This document shows, in pieces, positions 7,916 to 19,106 of a stretch of 64,000 nucleotides of DNA (positions are counted from its first letter, which is position 1; each line of letters begins with the position of its first letter). The notes under the pieces are model-generated. The model ran no database searches, was not told the DNA's origin, and worked only from the letters and a program-made list of their open reading frames with translations. The stretch comes from an uncultured Lutibacter sp. GTDB taxonomy: Bacteria > Bacteroidota > Bacteroidia > Flavobacteriales > Flavobacteriaceae. The translations under genes were made by a program, and so were the position numbers. The stretch lies in the NCBI RefSeq assembly GCF_947493565.1, contig NZ_CANLRG010000007.1:62001-126000 (forward strand), in the 5' to 3' direction.

Positions 7916-8000
7916 ATCTATTCAATTATAATTAATACCTATAATTATTATTTTTTAATAAAAAATATTTATGTTTATTTTGAAACAAATTAAAAATTAA

Positions 8001-10172
<2,172 letters not shown>

Positions 10173-10189
10173 AGGAAGATACAAACAAT

Positions 10190-10223
10190 AAAAAAGCAGT
10201 TTAAATTTTAAACTGCTTTTTTT
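10190..10223. terminator. Bidirectional terminator between katG and dusB
   Basis: Arms AGCAGTTTAAA (10195-10205) and TTTAAACTGCT (10207-10217) are flanked by A and T tracts, so it can act on both convergent genes. Confidence 0.85.
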
Positions 10224-10245
10224 ATAAACATTTAAGACATTTATA

Positions 10246-11226
10246 TCAAGCAAACTTTTGTAAAACTTCATCAAAAACATTAAAAACATCTTGTGCAGAA
10301 TCGGAAGTAACCATTTTTAAACGGTAATCTTTAAAATGTGGAATTCCTTTAAAATAATTGGTATAATGTCTTCTGGTTTCCATGACTCCAACAATTTCGC
10401 TTTCTTTCCAATCAATTTCAAGTTGAAGGTGGCGTTTCGCCATTTCTACACGTTCTGCTATAGTAACTTCAGGTAAATGTTTACCAGTTTCAAAAAAGTG
10501 CTTTACTTGTTTAAAAAACCAAGGATTTCCAATGCTTGCTCTTCCAATCATAGCGCCATCTAAACCATATTTGTCTCGCATTTCAACCGCTCTTTCAGGA
10601 GTGTTAACATCACCATTACCAAACACAGGAATATGCATTCTGGAATTGTTTTTTACTTCAGCGATTGGAGCCCAATCAGCTTCACCTTTATACATTTGAG
10701 CCCGTGTTCTTCCGTGGATGGAAATGGCTTTACAGCCAACATCTTGTAGTCGTTCAGCAACTTCTATAATTTTAATAGAATCGTGATCCCAACCTAATCT
10801 TGTTTTAACTGTAATTGGTAAATTAGTATGTTTAACCATTGCATCTGTCAAACTTACCATAAGGTCAATATCTTTTAAAATACCAGCGCCAGCTCCCTTG
10901 CTTACTACTTTTTTAACTGGACATCCAAAGTTAATATCAATAATATCTGGATTGGATTTTTCCACAATCTCAACCGTACGAAGCATAGACTCTAAATTTG
11001 CTCCAAAAATTTGAATACCAACTGGACGTTCTTTTTCATAAATATCCAATTTTTTCACGCTTTTTGCAGCATCTCTAATTAAGCCTTCTGAAGAAATAAA
11101 TTCGGTATAAACAACATCTGCACCTTGTTCTTTACACAAGGCTCTAAATGGTGGGTCACTTACATCTTCCATTGGAGCTAACAACAATGGAAAGTCATTC
11201 AATTTTATGTCTCCTATTTTTACCAA
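10246..11226 (-). CDS. dusB: tRNA-dihydrouridine synthase, DusB type
   Basis: A flavoenzyme reducing uridine to dihydrouridine in the D-loop of tRNAs. A TIM-barrel N-terminal part carries LLLAPMEDVSDPPFRALCKE (FMN binding), INFGCPVKKV with the catalytic Cys, and GNGDVNTPE plus GRASIGNPWF at the phosphate site; a helical C-terminal domain follows. The frame is open from TTG 11244, but a -7 element (TAAATTTG) covers 11242-11249, so that codon cannot be used from this promoter. I choose TTG at 11226, which gives VKIGDIKLNDFPLLLAP, the usual family N-terminus. Confidence 0.9.
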   Translation of the reverse strand: MVKIGDIKLNDFPLLLAPMEDVSDPPFRALCKEQGADVVYTEFISSEGLIRDAAKSVKKLDIYEKERPVGIQIFGANLESMLRTVEIVEKSNPDIIDINFGCPVKKVVSKGAGAGILKDIDLMVSLTDAMVKHTNLPITVKTRLGWDHDSIKIIEVAERLQDVGCKAISIHGRTRAQMYKGEADWAPIAEVKNNSRMHIPVFGNGDVNTPERAVEMRDKYGLDGAMIGRASIGNPWFFKQVKHFFETGKHLPEVTIAERVEMAKRHLQLEIDWKESEIVGVMETRRHYTNYFKGIPHFKDYRLKMVTSDSAQDVFNVFDEVLQKFA

Positions 11227-11241
11227 ATCTAAAATTTTCGG

Positions 11242-11249
11242 CAAATTTA
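11242..11249 (-). promoter_or_regulatory. -7 element of dusB
   Basis: Reads TAAATTTG on the minus strand, placing transcription start near 11237 and deciding the downstream TTG (11226) as the likely start codon. Confidence 0.55.
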
Positions 11250-11274
11250 CTAATTATTTTCAATAGTAGACTTA

Positions 11275-11373
11275 TTAGGGCGTTCCCTTTCAGGACGGGC
11301 TCTTTATTATATCTTTTACAATCATTTAATACTATTATATGATTGTAAAAGGATTTCACCTCAATCCCTAACG
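11275..11373. repeat. Structured REP-like element (single copy here)
   Basis: About 99 bp that fold into a stem-loop cluster. The ends pair (TTAGGG at 11275-11280 with CCCTAA at 11366-11371). A 13-bp perfect stem, CTTTTACAATCAT with its complement (11313-11325 and 11339-11351), encloses a 13-nt loop. The GC-rich part GGGCGTTCCC...GGACGGGC stands out from the AT-rich surroundings. I recall very similar end sequences (GGGCGTTCCC ... AAAAGGAT ... CAATCCCTAACG) as a dispersed intergenic repeat in Flavobacteriia; the copy number in this genome cannot be seen from one window. Confidence 0.6.
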
Positions 11374-11420
11374 TAATAAATGTCTTTTTTTTAATTTTAA
11401 TTTGACTTCAAAATAAATTG

Positions 11421-11428
11421 TATTTTTG
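11421..11428 (+). promoter_or_regulatory. Promoter of the TolB-like gene
   Basis: -7 element TATTTTTG with a -33 element TTTGAC at 11401-11406, 14 bp apart; the gene starts 22 bp downstream. Confidence 0.55.
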
Positions 11429-11449
11429 AGAAACTAAATCAATGAACTT

Positions 11450-12556
11450 ATGAAATTTAAACTAATCGCTTTAGGTGTAATTAGCTGTTTTTTTGGATGT
11501 AAATCTTCACATCAGAAAGCCAATTACGACGCACAATCTGGTGCAACCAAAATTGTAAATACCATACATTATTCGCAAGAAAAACACTTAAAAAATATTC
11601 AACAATTAACTTTTGGAGGAGACAATGCAGAAGCTTATTGGAGTTTTGATAATTCAAAATTAGTATTTCAAGCCACGAACAAAGATTGGAATTTACAATG
11701 CGATCAAATTTTTACAATGAATATAAATGAAGATTTAAGCAAAGGAAAAATTCCACAATTGGTAAGTACAGGAACAGGTAGAACAACTTGTAGTTATTTT
11801 TTGCCAGGAGACTCAACTATTGTTTATTCTTCAACACATTTAGCAGATAAAAACTGTCCGCCAACTCCAAAAAAGGAAGATTATGGGAATAAATATATTT
11901 GGCCTGTTTATGAAGGGTATGATATATTTATAGCAGATACTAAAGGAAATCAATTGAAACAATTGACTTTTGAAAATGGGTATGATGCAGAACCAACGGT
12001 ATCACCAAAAGGAGATAAAATTGTATTTACATCTACACGTACAGGAGATTTAGAATTATTTACTATGAATATTGATGGCTCAAATGTGCAACAAATTACA
12101 CATGAATTAGGTTATGATGGTGGTGCGTTCTTTTCTCCTAATGGAAAGCAATTAATTTTTAGATCGTCTCGACCAAAAACTCCTGAAGAAATAAAAGAAT
12201 ATAAAAGTTTGCTAAAACAAGGACTTGTTCAACCAACTCATATGGAACTTTATATATGTGATGTAGATGGAAGTAATTTGAGAAAAATAACAAATTTAGG
12301 AAATGCCAATTGGGCTCCTTTTTTTCATCCTTCAGGAAAGAAAGTAATATTTTCATCCAACCATAAATCAAAAAGAAGTTTTAATTTATTCATGATTAAT
12401 GTTGATGGAACGGGCTTGGAGCAAATAACTTTTGATAAAGTTTTTGATGCTTTTCCAATGTTTTCACCTGATGGTAAAAAAATCGTCTTTTCTTCCAATA
12501 GAAATAATAATGGAACTCATGACACTAATTTATTTATTGCAGATTGGGTAGAATAA
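11450..12556 (+). CDS. TolB-like beta-propeller lipoprotein
   Basis: A 368-residue exported lipoprotein: the signal ends in FFGC (Cys17), followed by a beta-propeller made of WD40-like/PD40 repeats. Several repeats of the form SPDGKKIVFSSNR-NG--DLFIAD are visible, for example near 12000, 12290 and 12470 in the DNA. Such domains occur in TolB and in Bacteroidota OmpA-associated and peptidase-associated proteins. No peptidase or OmpA domain is attached. It stands alone between the REP-like element and lepA. The partner or ligand is unknown. Confidence 0.8.
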   Translation: MKFKLIALGVISCFFGCKSSHQKANYDAQSGATKIVNTIHYSQEKHLKNIQQLTFGGDNAEAYWSFDNSKLVFQATNKDWNLQCDQIFTMNINEDLSKGKIPQLVSTGTGRTTCSYFLPGDSTIVYSSTHLADKNCPPTPKKEDYGNKYIWPVYEGYDIFIADTKGNQLKQLTFENGYDAEPTVSPKGDKIVFTSTRTGDLELFTMNIDGSNVQQITHELGYDGGAFFSPNGKQLIFRSSRPKTPEEIKEYKSLLKQGLVQPTHMELYICDVDGSNLRKITNLGNANWAPFFHPSGKKVIFSSNHKSKRSFNLFMINVDGTGLEQITFDKVFDAFPMFSPDGKKIVFSSNRNNNGTHDTNLFIADWVE

Positions 12557-12596
12557 CAAACATTTAAGCAATTGTATTTTTAAACGCTTATTTCGT

Positions 12597-12604
12597 TATA
12601 TTTG
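12597..12604 (+). promoter_or_regulatory. -7 element of lepA
   Basis: TATATTTG, 29 bp upstream of the lepA ATG. Confidence 0.55.
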
Positions 12605-12633
12605 CGGCAATTAAGTAGACAGGAAAACGAAGT

Positions 12634-14430
12634 ATGAAAAAAATCAGGAACTTTTGCATTATTGCACATATTGATCACGGAAAAAGCACATTAGCAGATA
12701 GATTATTAGATTATACAGGTACCGTTACAGCTCGAGAAAAAAAAGAACAGTTATTAGATAACATGGACTTAGAGCGTGAACGAGGTATTACTATTAAAAG
12801 TCACGCCATTCAAATGGATTTTGTTTATAAAGGTGAAGACTATGTACTTAACTTGATAGATACTCCAGGCCACGTAGATTTTTCTTATGAAGTATCTAGA
12901 TCTATTGCTGCTTGTGAAGGAGCATTGTTAATTGTGGATGCGGCACAAAGCATTCAAGCACAAACCATATCCAACTTATATTTAGCCTTAGAACACGACT
13001 TAGAAATTATTCCAGTACTAAATAAAGTAGATTTGCCCGGAGCTAATCCAGAAGAAGTTACCGATGATATTGTTGATTTATTAGGATGTGATCCTGAAGA
13101 TGTAATCCATGCAAGTGGAAAAACGGGTTTTGGTGTAGATAATATTTTAGAAGCTATTATTGAAAGAATTCCACATCCAAGTGGAGATGTAACTGCACCA
13201 TTACAAGCTTTAATTTTTGATTCAGTTTATAATTCTTACAGAGGTGTTGAAACGTACTTTAGAGTTATGAATGGCGAAATTAAAAAGGGTCAACGTATTC
13301 AATTTATGGCTACTGGTAAAACGTACAATGCAGATGAGGTAGGAACTTTAAAATTAACACAAGTACCAAAACAAAGTATAAAAGCGGGCGATGTAGGTTA
13401 TTTAATAACAGGTGTTAAAACCGCAAGTGAAATAAAAGTAGGAGATACTATTACTGATGCCGTAAATCCAACAGAAAAAAGAATTGAAGGGTTTGAAGAT
13501 GTAAAACCGATGGTCTTTGCTGGTATTTACCCCGTTGATACGGAAGATTATGAGGAGTTGAGAGCTTCTATGGAAAAATTACAGCTTAATGACGCTTCCT
13601 TAGTATTTATTCCGGAGAGCTCTGCAGCATTAGGGTTTGGATTTAGATGTGGATTTTTAGGAATGCTGCATTTGGAAATTATCCAAGAACGTTTAGAGCG
13701 TGAATTTGATATGACGGTAATTACTACGGTACCTAACGTTTCATATAATGCATTTACAAATAAACATCCAGATGTACCTATTTTAGTAAATAACCCATCT
13801 GATTTACCTGAGCCTTCAAAATTAAATAGAGTTGAAGAGCCTTATATAAAAGCAACTATTATTACAAAATCCGATTTTATTGGACCAGTAATGAGTTTGT
13901 GTATTGAAAAAAGAGGACAAATTACCAATCAAACTTATTTGACTCCTGAACGAGTTGAATTAACGTTTGATATGCCGTTGGCTGAAATTGTTTTCGATTT
14001 TTACGATCGTTTAAAAACGGTTTCTAAAGGTTATGCTTCGTTTGATTATCATCCAATTGGAATGAAGACTTCAAAATTAGTTCGTGTTGATATTTTATTG
14101 AATGGACAATCTGTGGATGCTCTTTCTGCGTTGATTCATGCTGATAGCGCATATTCAATTGGTAAAAAAATGTGTGAAAAACTACGTCAGTTAATTCCAC
14201 GTCAGCAATTTGATATTCCAATTCAAGCTGCTATTGGAGCTAAAATTATTTCACGTGAAACCGTAAAAGCGTTAAGAAAAGATGTAACTGCAAAATGTTA
14301 TGGAGGTGATATTTCACGTAAAAGAAAATTATTAGAAAAGCAGAAGAAAGGGAAAAAACGTATGAGACAAGTTGGTAATGTTGAAATACCTCAAGAAGCT
14401 TTTATGGCAGTTTTAAAGCTGAATGATTAG
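12634..14430 (+). CDS. lepA: Elongation factor 4 (LepA)
   Basis: A ribosomal GTPase that acts on stalled or mistranslocated ribosomes and in 30S biogenesis. The 598 residues match full-length EF4. G1 is [16 protein letters not shown]3 DTPGHVDF, and G4 NKVDLPGA; the C-terminal EF4-specific domain ends in [20 protein letters not shown], which inserts at the peptidyl-transferase centre. It lacks the domain IV of EF-G. Single gene with its own promoter, ending at a perfect bidirectional terminator. Confidence 0.98.
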   Translation: MKKIRNFCIIAHIDHGKSTLADRLLDYTGTVTAREKKEQLLDNMDLERERGITIKSHAIQMDFVYKGEDYVLNLIDTPGHVDFSYEVSRSIAACEGALLIVDAAQSIQAQTISNLYLALEHDLEIIPVLNKVDLPGANPEEVTDDIVDLLGCDPEDVIHASGKTGFGVDNILEAIIERIPHPSGDVTAPLQALIFDSVYNSYRGVETYFRVMNGEIKKGQRIQFMATGKTYNADEVGTLKLTQVPKQSIKAGDVGYLITGVKTASEIKVGDTITDAVNPTEKRIEGFEDVKPMVFAGIYPVDTEDYEELRASMEKLQLNDASLVFIPESSAALGFGFRCGFLGMLHLEIIQERLEREFDMTVITTVPNVSYNAFTNKHPDVPILVNNPSDLPEPSKLNRVEEPYIKATIITKSDFIGPVMSLCIEKRGQITNQTYLTPERVELTFDMPLAEIVFDFYDRLKTVSKGYASFDYHPIGMKTSKLVRVDILLNGQSVDALSALIHADSAYSIGKKMCEKLRQLIPRQQFDIPIQAAIGAKIISRETVKALRKDVTAKCYGGDISRKRKLLEKQKKGKKRMRQVGNVEIPQEAFMAVLKLND

Positions 14431-14450
14431 TTTTAAAAACAATTTACTAT

Positions 14451-14488
14451 AAAAAGAAATCCCATCAATTTTGATGGGATTTCTTTTT
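14451..14488. terminator. Bidirectional terminator, lepA and RND operon
   Basis: Perfect 18-bp arms (AAAAAGAAATCCCATCAA and its complement) around a 2-nt centre; symmetric A and T tracts serve both convergent transcripts. Confidence 0.88.
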
Positions 14489-14502
14489 ATAGAACAATTT
14501 AA

Positions 14503-17500
14503 TTATTGCTTTCTATTTAATCTTAATTTTAAATTATTTAATAACGAATACATAATTGGAACAACAATTAGTGTTAAAAAAGTAGCAAATGTTAATCCAA
14601 AGATAATTGTCCAAGACATTGGCCCCCAAAATACCACATTTTCACCTCCAATATAAAATTGAGGGTCAAATTCAGTAAATAGCGTCATAAAATTGATGTT
14701 AATTCCAATGGCTAACGGTAGTAAACCTAATATGGTTGTAATGGCAGTTAATAAAACAGGACGAAGCCTAGTTTTTCCACCTTCAACTATACTTTCATAA
14801 ATTAATTCTTTAGTAAGAGTTCCTTCTTCTAAACCATTTTCTAATCGTTTTCTTTTCATTATTAAATTGGTATAATCAATAAGTACAATGGCATTATTAA
14901 CCACAATACCAGCCAGTGAAATAATACCAATCATCGTCATCATAATTATAAATTCCATTCTAAAAATGATAAGCCCAAATAACACCCCAATTAAACTCAA
15001 TAATACAGATAATGAAATGATGATTGGAGTTGAGGTTGAATTAAATTGCCCCACAAGAATTAAGAAAATTAAAAATACAGCAATCATCAATGCTTTACTT
15101 AAAAAGGCCATTTCTTCAGCTTGCTTTTCTTGCTCTCCTGTAAATGAAATGGAGATGTCTTTAGGTAAATGATATTGCTCTAAAGCTTTTTTAATTTGAT
15201 CGTTAACATCTGTAGGATTGTAATTTTCGATCACATTAGAAAAAACTGTAATTACCCTATTTAAATCTTTACGCTTAACGGCGCTAAAGGTTGAAGAAGT
15301 TTCGGAATGTGCAACAGCAGAAATAGGAACCTGTACAATTTCACCATTTGATTGATTTCTAAAGGTTATTTTCTGATTTACTAAAGCATCTTTATTATAA
15401 CGATACTTATCCATTAAACGAATATTTATTGGGTAATCATCTTCGCCATCTTTAAATGTTGAAACTTCTTTACCAAACAATGAAGTTCTTAAAGCATCAC
15501 CAATTTGGCCTGTAGAAATATTTAATCTTCTAGCTTTTTGTCTATCAATAACAATTGGTAATTCAGGCTTGCCTTGTTCAACATCCAATTTTAAATCTTC
15601 AATACCAGCAATGTTAGTTGCATTGATAAATTGTTTAATATCTTCTGCCGTTGCTAATAGTTGCTCGTAATCATCGCCTGAAACTTCAATATTTATAGGA
15701 GCACCAGTTGGGGGGCCGTCTGCAGGCCTATCAACAGTAATATTTACTCCAGGAAAATCATGTAATAATTTTCTTATGTCAACTAAAACATCTTCAGTTT
15801 CAATACCATCACGTTCAATAAACTTTACAAAATCAACAGTAATACGAGCTTTATTTGGAGTTGTTCCTCCTTGTTGACCTTGGTTAGGGTCACTAGTTCC
15901 TTCACCTACTTGACCAATGATTGAGGTAATTAAGAAATTATTTCCATTCACCTCGTATTTTTTTAAATATTCCTGAATTTTAGCTTCTACTTGATGCGAA
16001 AGTTTGTTAGTTTCCTCAATATCTGTACCAATAGGGTATTCTAAATATACATACACTTGTTTTGGAGGAGTTTCTGGAAAGAAAAGTATTTTAGGAGGAA
16101 ATGCTCCAAAAAGCATTATAGCAAAAAATAGTAAACCAAAAGTTCCTAAAAATAGCGTTCTTGGTCTTTTTCCTTTTAATACAAATTTTAAAGTATTCTC
16201 ATAGATGATTTCTAATTTTGGGAGAAATATGTTTTGAAACCATATAGTGCTTGGTGTAAGTAGTTTTGTATTAACAATACGTAAAACTCCAGCTAATGCT
16301 AAAATTAAACCTAACGCATTTAATCCTTTTATACCAGTAGATAACCCACCTATAATAAAGAATACACCAATAGTAAATAGGGCTGAACTAAAAATTAAAA
16401 TTCTTTTAAAATTAACTTCATCTTCTTTAATTTTCATATATACTGAAGTTAACATTGGGTTAATTACCAATGCAACAAATAGAGAAGAAGTAAGTACAAT
16501 AATTAAAGTAATTGGAAGATAACGCATAAATTCTCCCATCATACCTGGCCAAAATGCAATAGGTAAAAAGGCTGCTAAAGTAGTTGCAGTTGAAGCTATA
16601 ATAGGCATAGCTACTTCACCTACTCCATATTTTGCAGCATCAATTTTAGAATATCCTTCATCTAATAATCGATATACATTTTCAACAACAACAATTCCAT
16701 TATCAACCAACATTCCTAAAGCAATTACTAATGAAAATAACACCATAGTATTTAAAGTAACTCCTATAGCGCTTAAAATAATAAACGAAATAAACATTGA
16801 TAAAGGAATGGCTATACCTACAAAAAGTGCATTTCTAATTCCAAGGAAAAATAATAATACTAAAACAACTAAAATTACTCCTAAAATAATACTGTTTTCT
16901 AGGTCAGCAACCATAGTTTTGGTATCATTTGTTTGATCGTTTGTTTTAGATACATATAAATTTGAAGGAAAATAATTTTCTTTTGCTTTAGTAATAATTT
17001 TGTCTATTTGTGTGGAAGCATTAATTAAATTTTCACCACCTCTTTTAGTTACATCAAGCATCACTACGGGTTGTAAAAATTCACGAGCGTAGCTTTCTTT
17101 TTCTTGCTCTTTAAAAGTTACCGTTGCAATATCTCTTAAATAAACAATATTGTTATTCTCTTGCTTTACAATAATATCCTCAATTTCTTTGGCGTTTTTA
17201 AATTCTCCAATTACACGTACATTTCTTCGGATACCATTTTCCAATAAATCGCCTCCTGAAATGGTCATATTCTCATTTTGAATAGCCATGGCAATGTCAT
17301 TAAAGCTAATTTGCGAAATTTCCATTTTGTACAAATCAACGCTAATTTCCATTTCTTTATCTTGGATTCCTCTAATATCAACTTTTGAAATTTCAGGAAC
17401 TTTTTCAATTTCATCTTCTAAATATTCTCCATATTCTTTTAATTGATCCATTGAAAAATCACCAGATAAATTGATATTCATTATAGGAATTAATTCAGCA

Positions 17501-17928
17501 AAGTTCATTTCTTGAACATTTGGGTCTGCAGGTAAATCTTTTGGAAAATCTTTATCTGAAGTAGCGGCATCTACTTTGTCTTTAACTTTACGTAAAGCTT
17601 CTGTAGGAGTTACACTAAAATCAAATTCTACTTGTATAGATGAAAACCCTTCAATTGAAGTTGAAATAATTTCATTTACCCCAGAAATTCCATTAATTTC
17701 TTTTTCTAAGGGGCGCGTAATTAGTTTTTCAATATCTAGTGCAGAATTTCCAGGATAAGGTGTGGCAACATAAATTTGTGGCACAACAATTTCGGGAAAT
17801 GCTTCTCTAGGCATACTTTGGTAAGAAAATATACCAGCCAAAAAAATCATTCCAATTAATACAAATACGGTCATTTTATTATGAATGGCCCATGTAGATA
17901 ATTTAAATTCTTTTAATATTTTATTCAT
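14503..17928 (-). CDS. RND efflux transporter, HAE1/AcrB family
   Basis: The inner-membrane proton-driven pump of a tripartite efflux system. The 1141 residues show two repeats of six helices and large periplasmic loops. MPREAFPEIVVPQIYVATPYPG lies after helix 1, GMLVDNGIVVVENVYR gives the intramembrane Asp of helix 4, and GIVVNNAIVLIDYTNL is in the second repeat. It is about 100 residues longer than AcrB: an extra hydrophobic stretch (about residues 500-555, with FSSALFTIGVFFIIGG) sits between the two halves. Last gene of the operon tetR - tolC - MFP - RND. Substrates cannot be told from sequence. Confidence 0.93.
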   Translation of the reverse strand: MNKILKEFKLSTWAIHNKMTVFVLIGMIFLAGIFSYQSMPREAFPEIVVPQIYVATPYPGNSALDIEKLITRPLEKEINGISGVNEIISTSIEGFSSIQVEFDFSVTPTEALRKVKDKVDAATSDKDFPKDLPADPNVQEMNFAELIPIMNINLSGDFSMDQLKEYGEYLEDEIEKVPEISKVDIRGIQDKEMEISVDLYKMEISQISFNDIAMAIQNENMTISGGDLLENGIRRNVRVIGEFKNAKEIEDIIVKQENNNIVYLRDIATVTFKEQEKESYAREFLQPVVMLDVTKRGGENLINASTQIDKIITKAKENYFPSNLYVSKTNDQTNDTKTMVADLENSIILGVILVVLVLLFFLGIRNALFVGIAIPLSMFISFIILSAIGVTLNTMVLFSLVIALGMLVDNGIVVVENVYRLLDEGYSKIDAAKYGVGEVAMPIIASTATTLAAFLPIAFWPGMMGEFMRYLPITLIIVLTSSLFVALVINPMLTSVYMKIKEDEVNFKRILIFSSALFTIGVFFIIGGLSTGIKGLNALGLILALAGVLRIVNTKLLTPSTIWFQNIFLPKLEIIYENTLKFVLKGKRPRTLFLGTFGLLFFAIMLFGAFPPKILFFPETPPKQVYVYLEYPIGTDIEETNKLSHQVEAKIQEYLKKYEVNGNNFLITSIIGQVGEGTSDPNQGQQGGTTPNKARITVDFVKFIERDGIETEDVLVDIRKLLHDFPGVNITVDRPADGPPTGAPINIEVSGDDYEQLLATAEDIKQFINATNIAGIEDLKLDVEQGKPELPIVIDRQKARRLNISTGQIGDALRTSLFGKEVSTFKDGEDDYPINIRLMDKYRYNKDALVNQKITFRNQSNGEIVQVPISAVAHSETSSTFSAVKRKDLNRVITVFSNVIENYNPTDVNDQIKKALEQYHLPKDISISFTGEQEKQAEEMAFLSKALMIAVFLIFLILVGQFNSTSTPIIISLSVLLSLIGVLFGLIIFRMEFIIMMTMIGIISLAGIVVNNAIVLIDYTNLIMKRKRLENGLEEGTLTKELIYESIVEGGKTRLRPVLLTAITTILGLLPLAIGININFMTLFTEFDPQFYIGGENVVFWGPMSWTIIFGLTFATFLTLIVVPIMYSLLNNLKLRLNRKQ

Positions 17929-17957
17929 GCTTAATGTTGTTGTAAGTTAGTTGTTAA

Positions 17958-19094
17958 CTAATTGCGGTTAATTTTAACCATGTCTCCAGATTTTACCAAT
18001 CTAGCTCCAGCATTTACCAATACATCATTTTTTTGCAATCCTTCACTAATAAATGCAGTGTGGTTGTACTCTTTTTTAACAGTAACTAAACTTTTTACAA
18101 CTTTATTTTCATTAGTTTCCATAGTTACTGTAAAAACGTAGTTGTTTCCGTTTTGATCTTGTTGAATTAATGTTGATGGAATGATGATTCCTTCTTCTTT
18201 AAAATCTAAAATTTTTAAATCTGCTAATAAGTTTGGTTTAATAGACTGGTCTGTATTATTAATATTTATGCGAGTTTTAAAACTTCTATTATCAGGATTT
18301 ATATAATGCCCAATTTGTGCTATTTTTGAAGTAACTTCTTTATGAATTGAAGTAAAATTAACAATAGCTTCTGTTCCTATTTTTACAACAGGTAAATAAG
18401 ATTCTGTTACGTCTGCTTCTACATAAACTTTATCTAAATTAACTAATCTAATAATTGGTGTTTGTGGATTAGTAAGTTCTCCGTTTTTAGGAAAAATTTC
18501 ATCTACAATACCACTAAAAGGTGCGCTAATTTTCATTTTATTATTTTGAGTTTTTAAAGAAGCCAAGCTGTTCTCTAAACTTTCTTTTTGAGCTTTTGCC
18601 TGAAGATATTGCATTTCAGAACCTATTTTTTGATTCCATAATCGTTCTTGACGTTCAAAAGTGGTAATTGCTAAAGCTAATTGTGTATTAAGTTCATCAA
18701 TTTTATTTTTAATTTCAGTATCATCTAATTGTACTAAAAGTTGACCAGCTTTTACTTTTTGTCCTTCTTTTACTAAAATTTGCGTAACTGTACCGCCTAA
18801 TTCAGGACGGATTTCAATATTTTTATCAGCTTGTACAACACCTTGTATTTCAACATAATGTTTAAACATATCGTATTGTACGGGAAGTGTTGTTATAATA
18901 GGTAATCTTTTTGTAGTATCTAATTTTGAAATCTCACTTTCAACAATTTTTAATTCATTTGTGAGGCTATCAATTTTAGCAACTAATTTAAGTTCTTTGT
19001 TTTTTAATTTTTCTAATGAAGTTGTAGTCTCTTCTTTTTGTCCACACGAAAAAGTTAGTATGGCAGAAATTATAAGTATATTTATTTTTTTCAT
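17958..19094 (-). CDS. RND efflux periplasmic adaptor (MFP) lipoprotein
   Basis: The membrane-fusion subunit linking the RND pump to the TolC channel. It has 378 residues: a signal with lipobox TFSC (Cys17), a coiled-coil stretch (about 25-60), the barrel-sandwich hybrid (IEIRPELGGTVTQILVKEGQKVKAGQLLVQLDDTE, split by an alpha-hairpin), then a beta-barrel and membrane-proximal domain. It begins 12 bp after the tolC gene ends and precedes the pump gene by 29 bp, as expected for a HlyD/AcrA-type operon. Confidence 0.93.
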   Translation of the reverse strand: MKKINILIISAILTFSCGQKEETTTSLEKLKNKELKLVAKIDSLTNELKIVESEISKLDTTKRLPIITTLPVQYDMFKHYVEIQGVVQADKNIEIRPELGGTVTQILVKEGQKVKAGQLLVQLDDTEIKNKIDELNTQLALAITTFERQERLWNQKIGSEMQYLQAKAQKESLENSLASLKTQNNKMKISAPFSGIVDEIFPKNGELTNPQTPIIRLVNLDKVYVEADVTESYLPVVKIGTEAIVNFTSIHKEVTSKIAQIGHYINPDNRSFKTRININNTDQSIKPNLLADLKILDFKEEGIIIPSTLIQQDQNGNNYVFTVTMETNENKVVKSLVTVKKEYNHTAFISEGLQKNDVLVNAGARLVKSGDMVKINRN

Positions 19095-19106
19095 TTTGTT
19101 AGTTTT

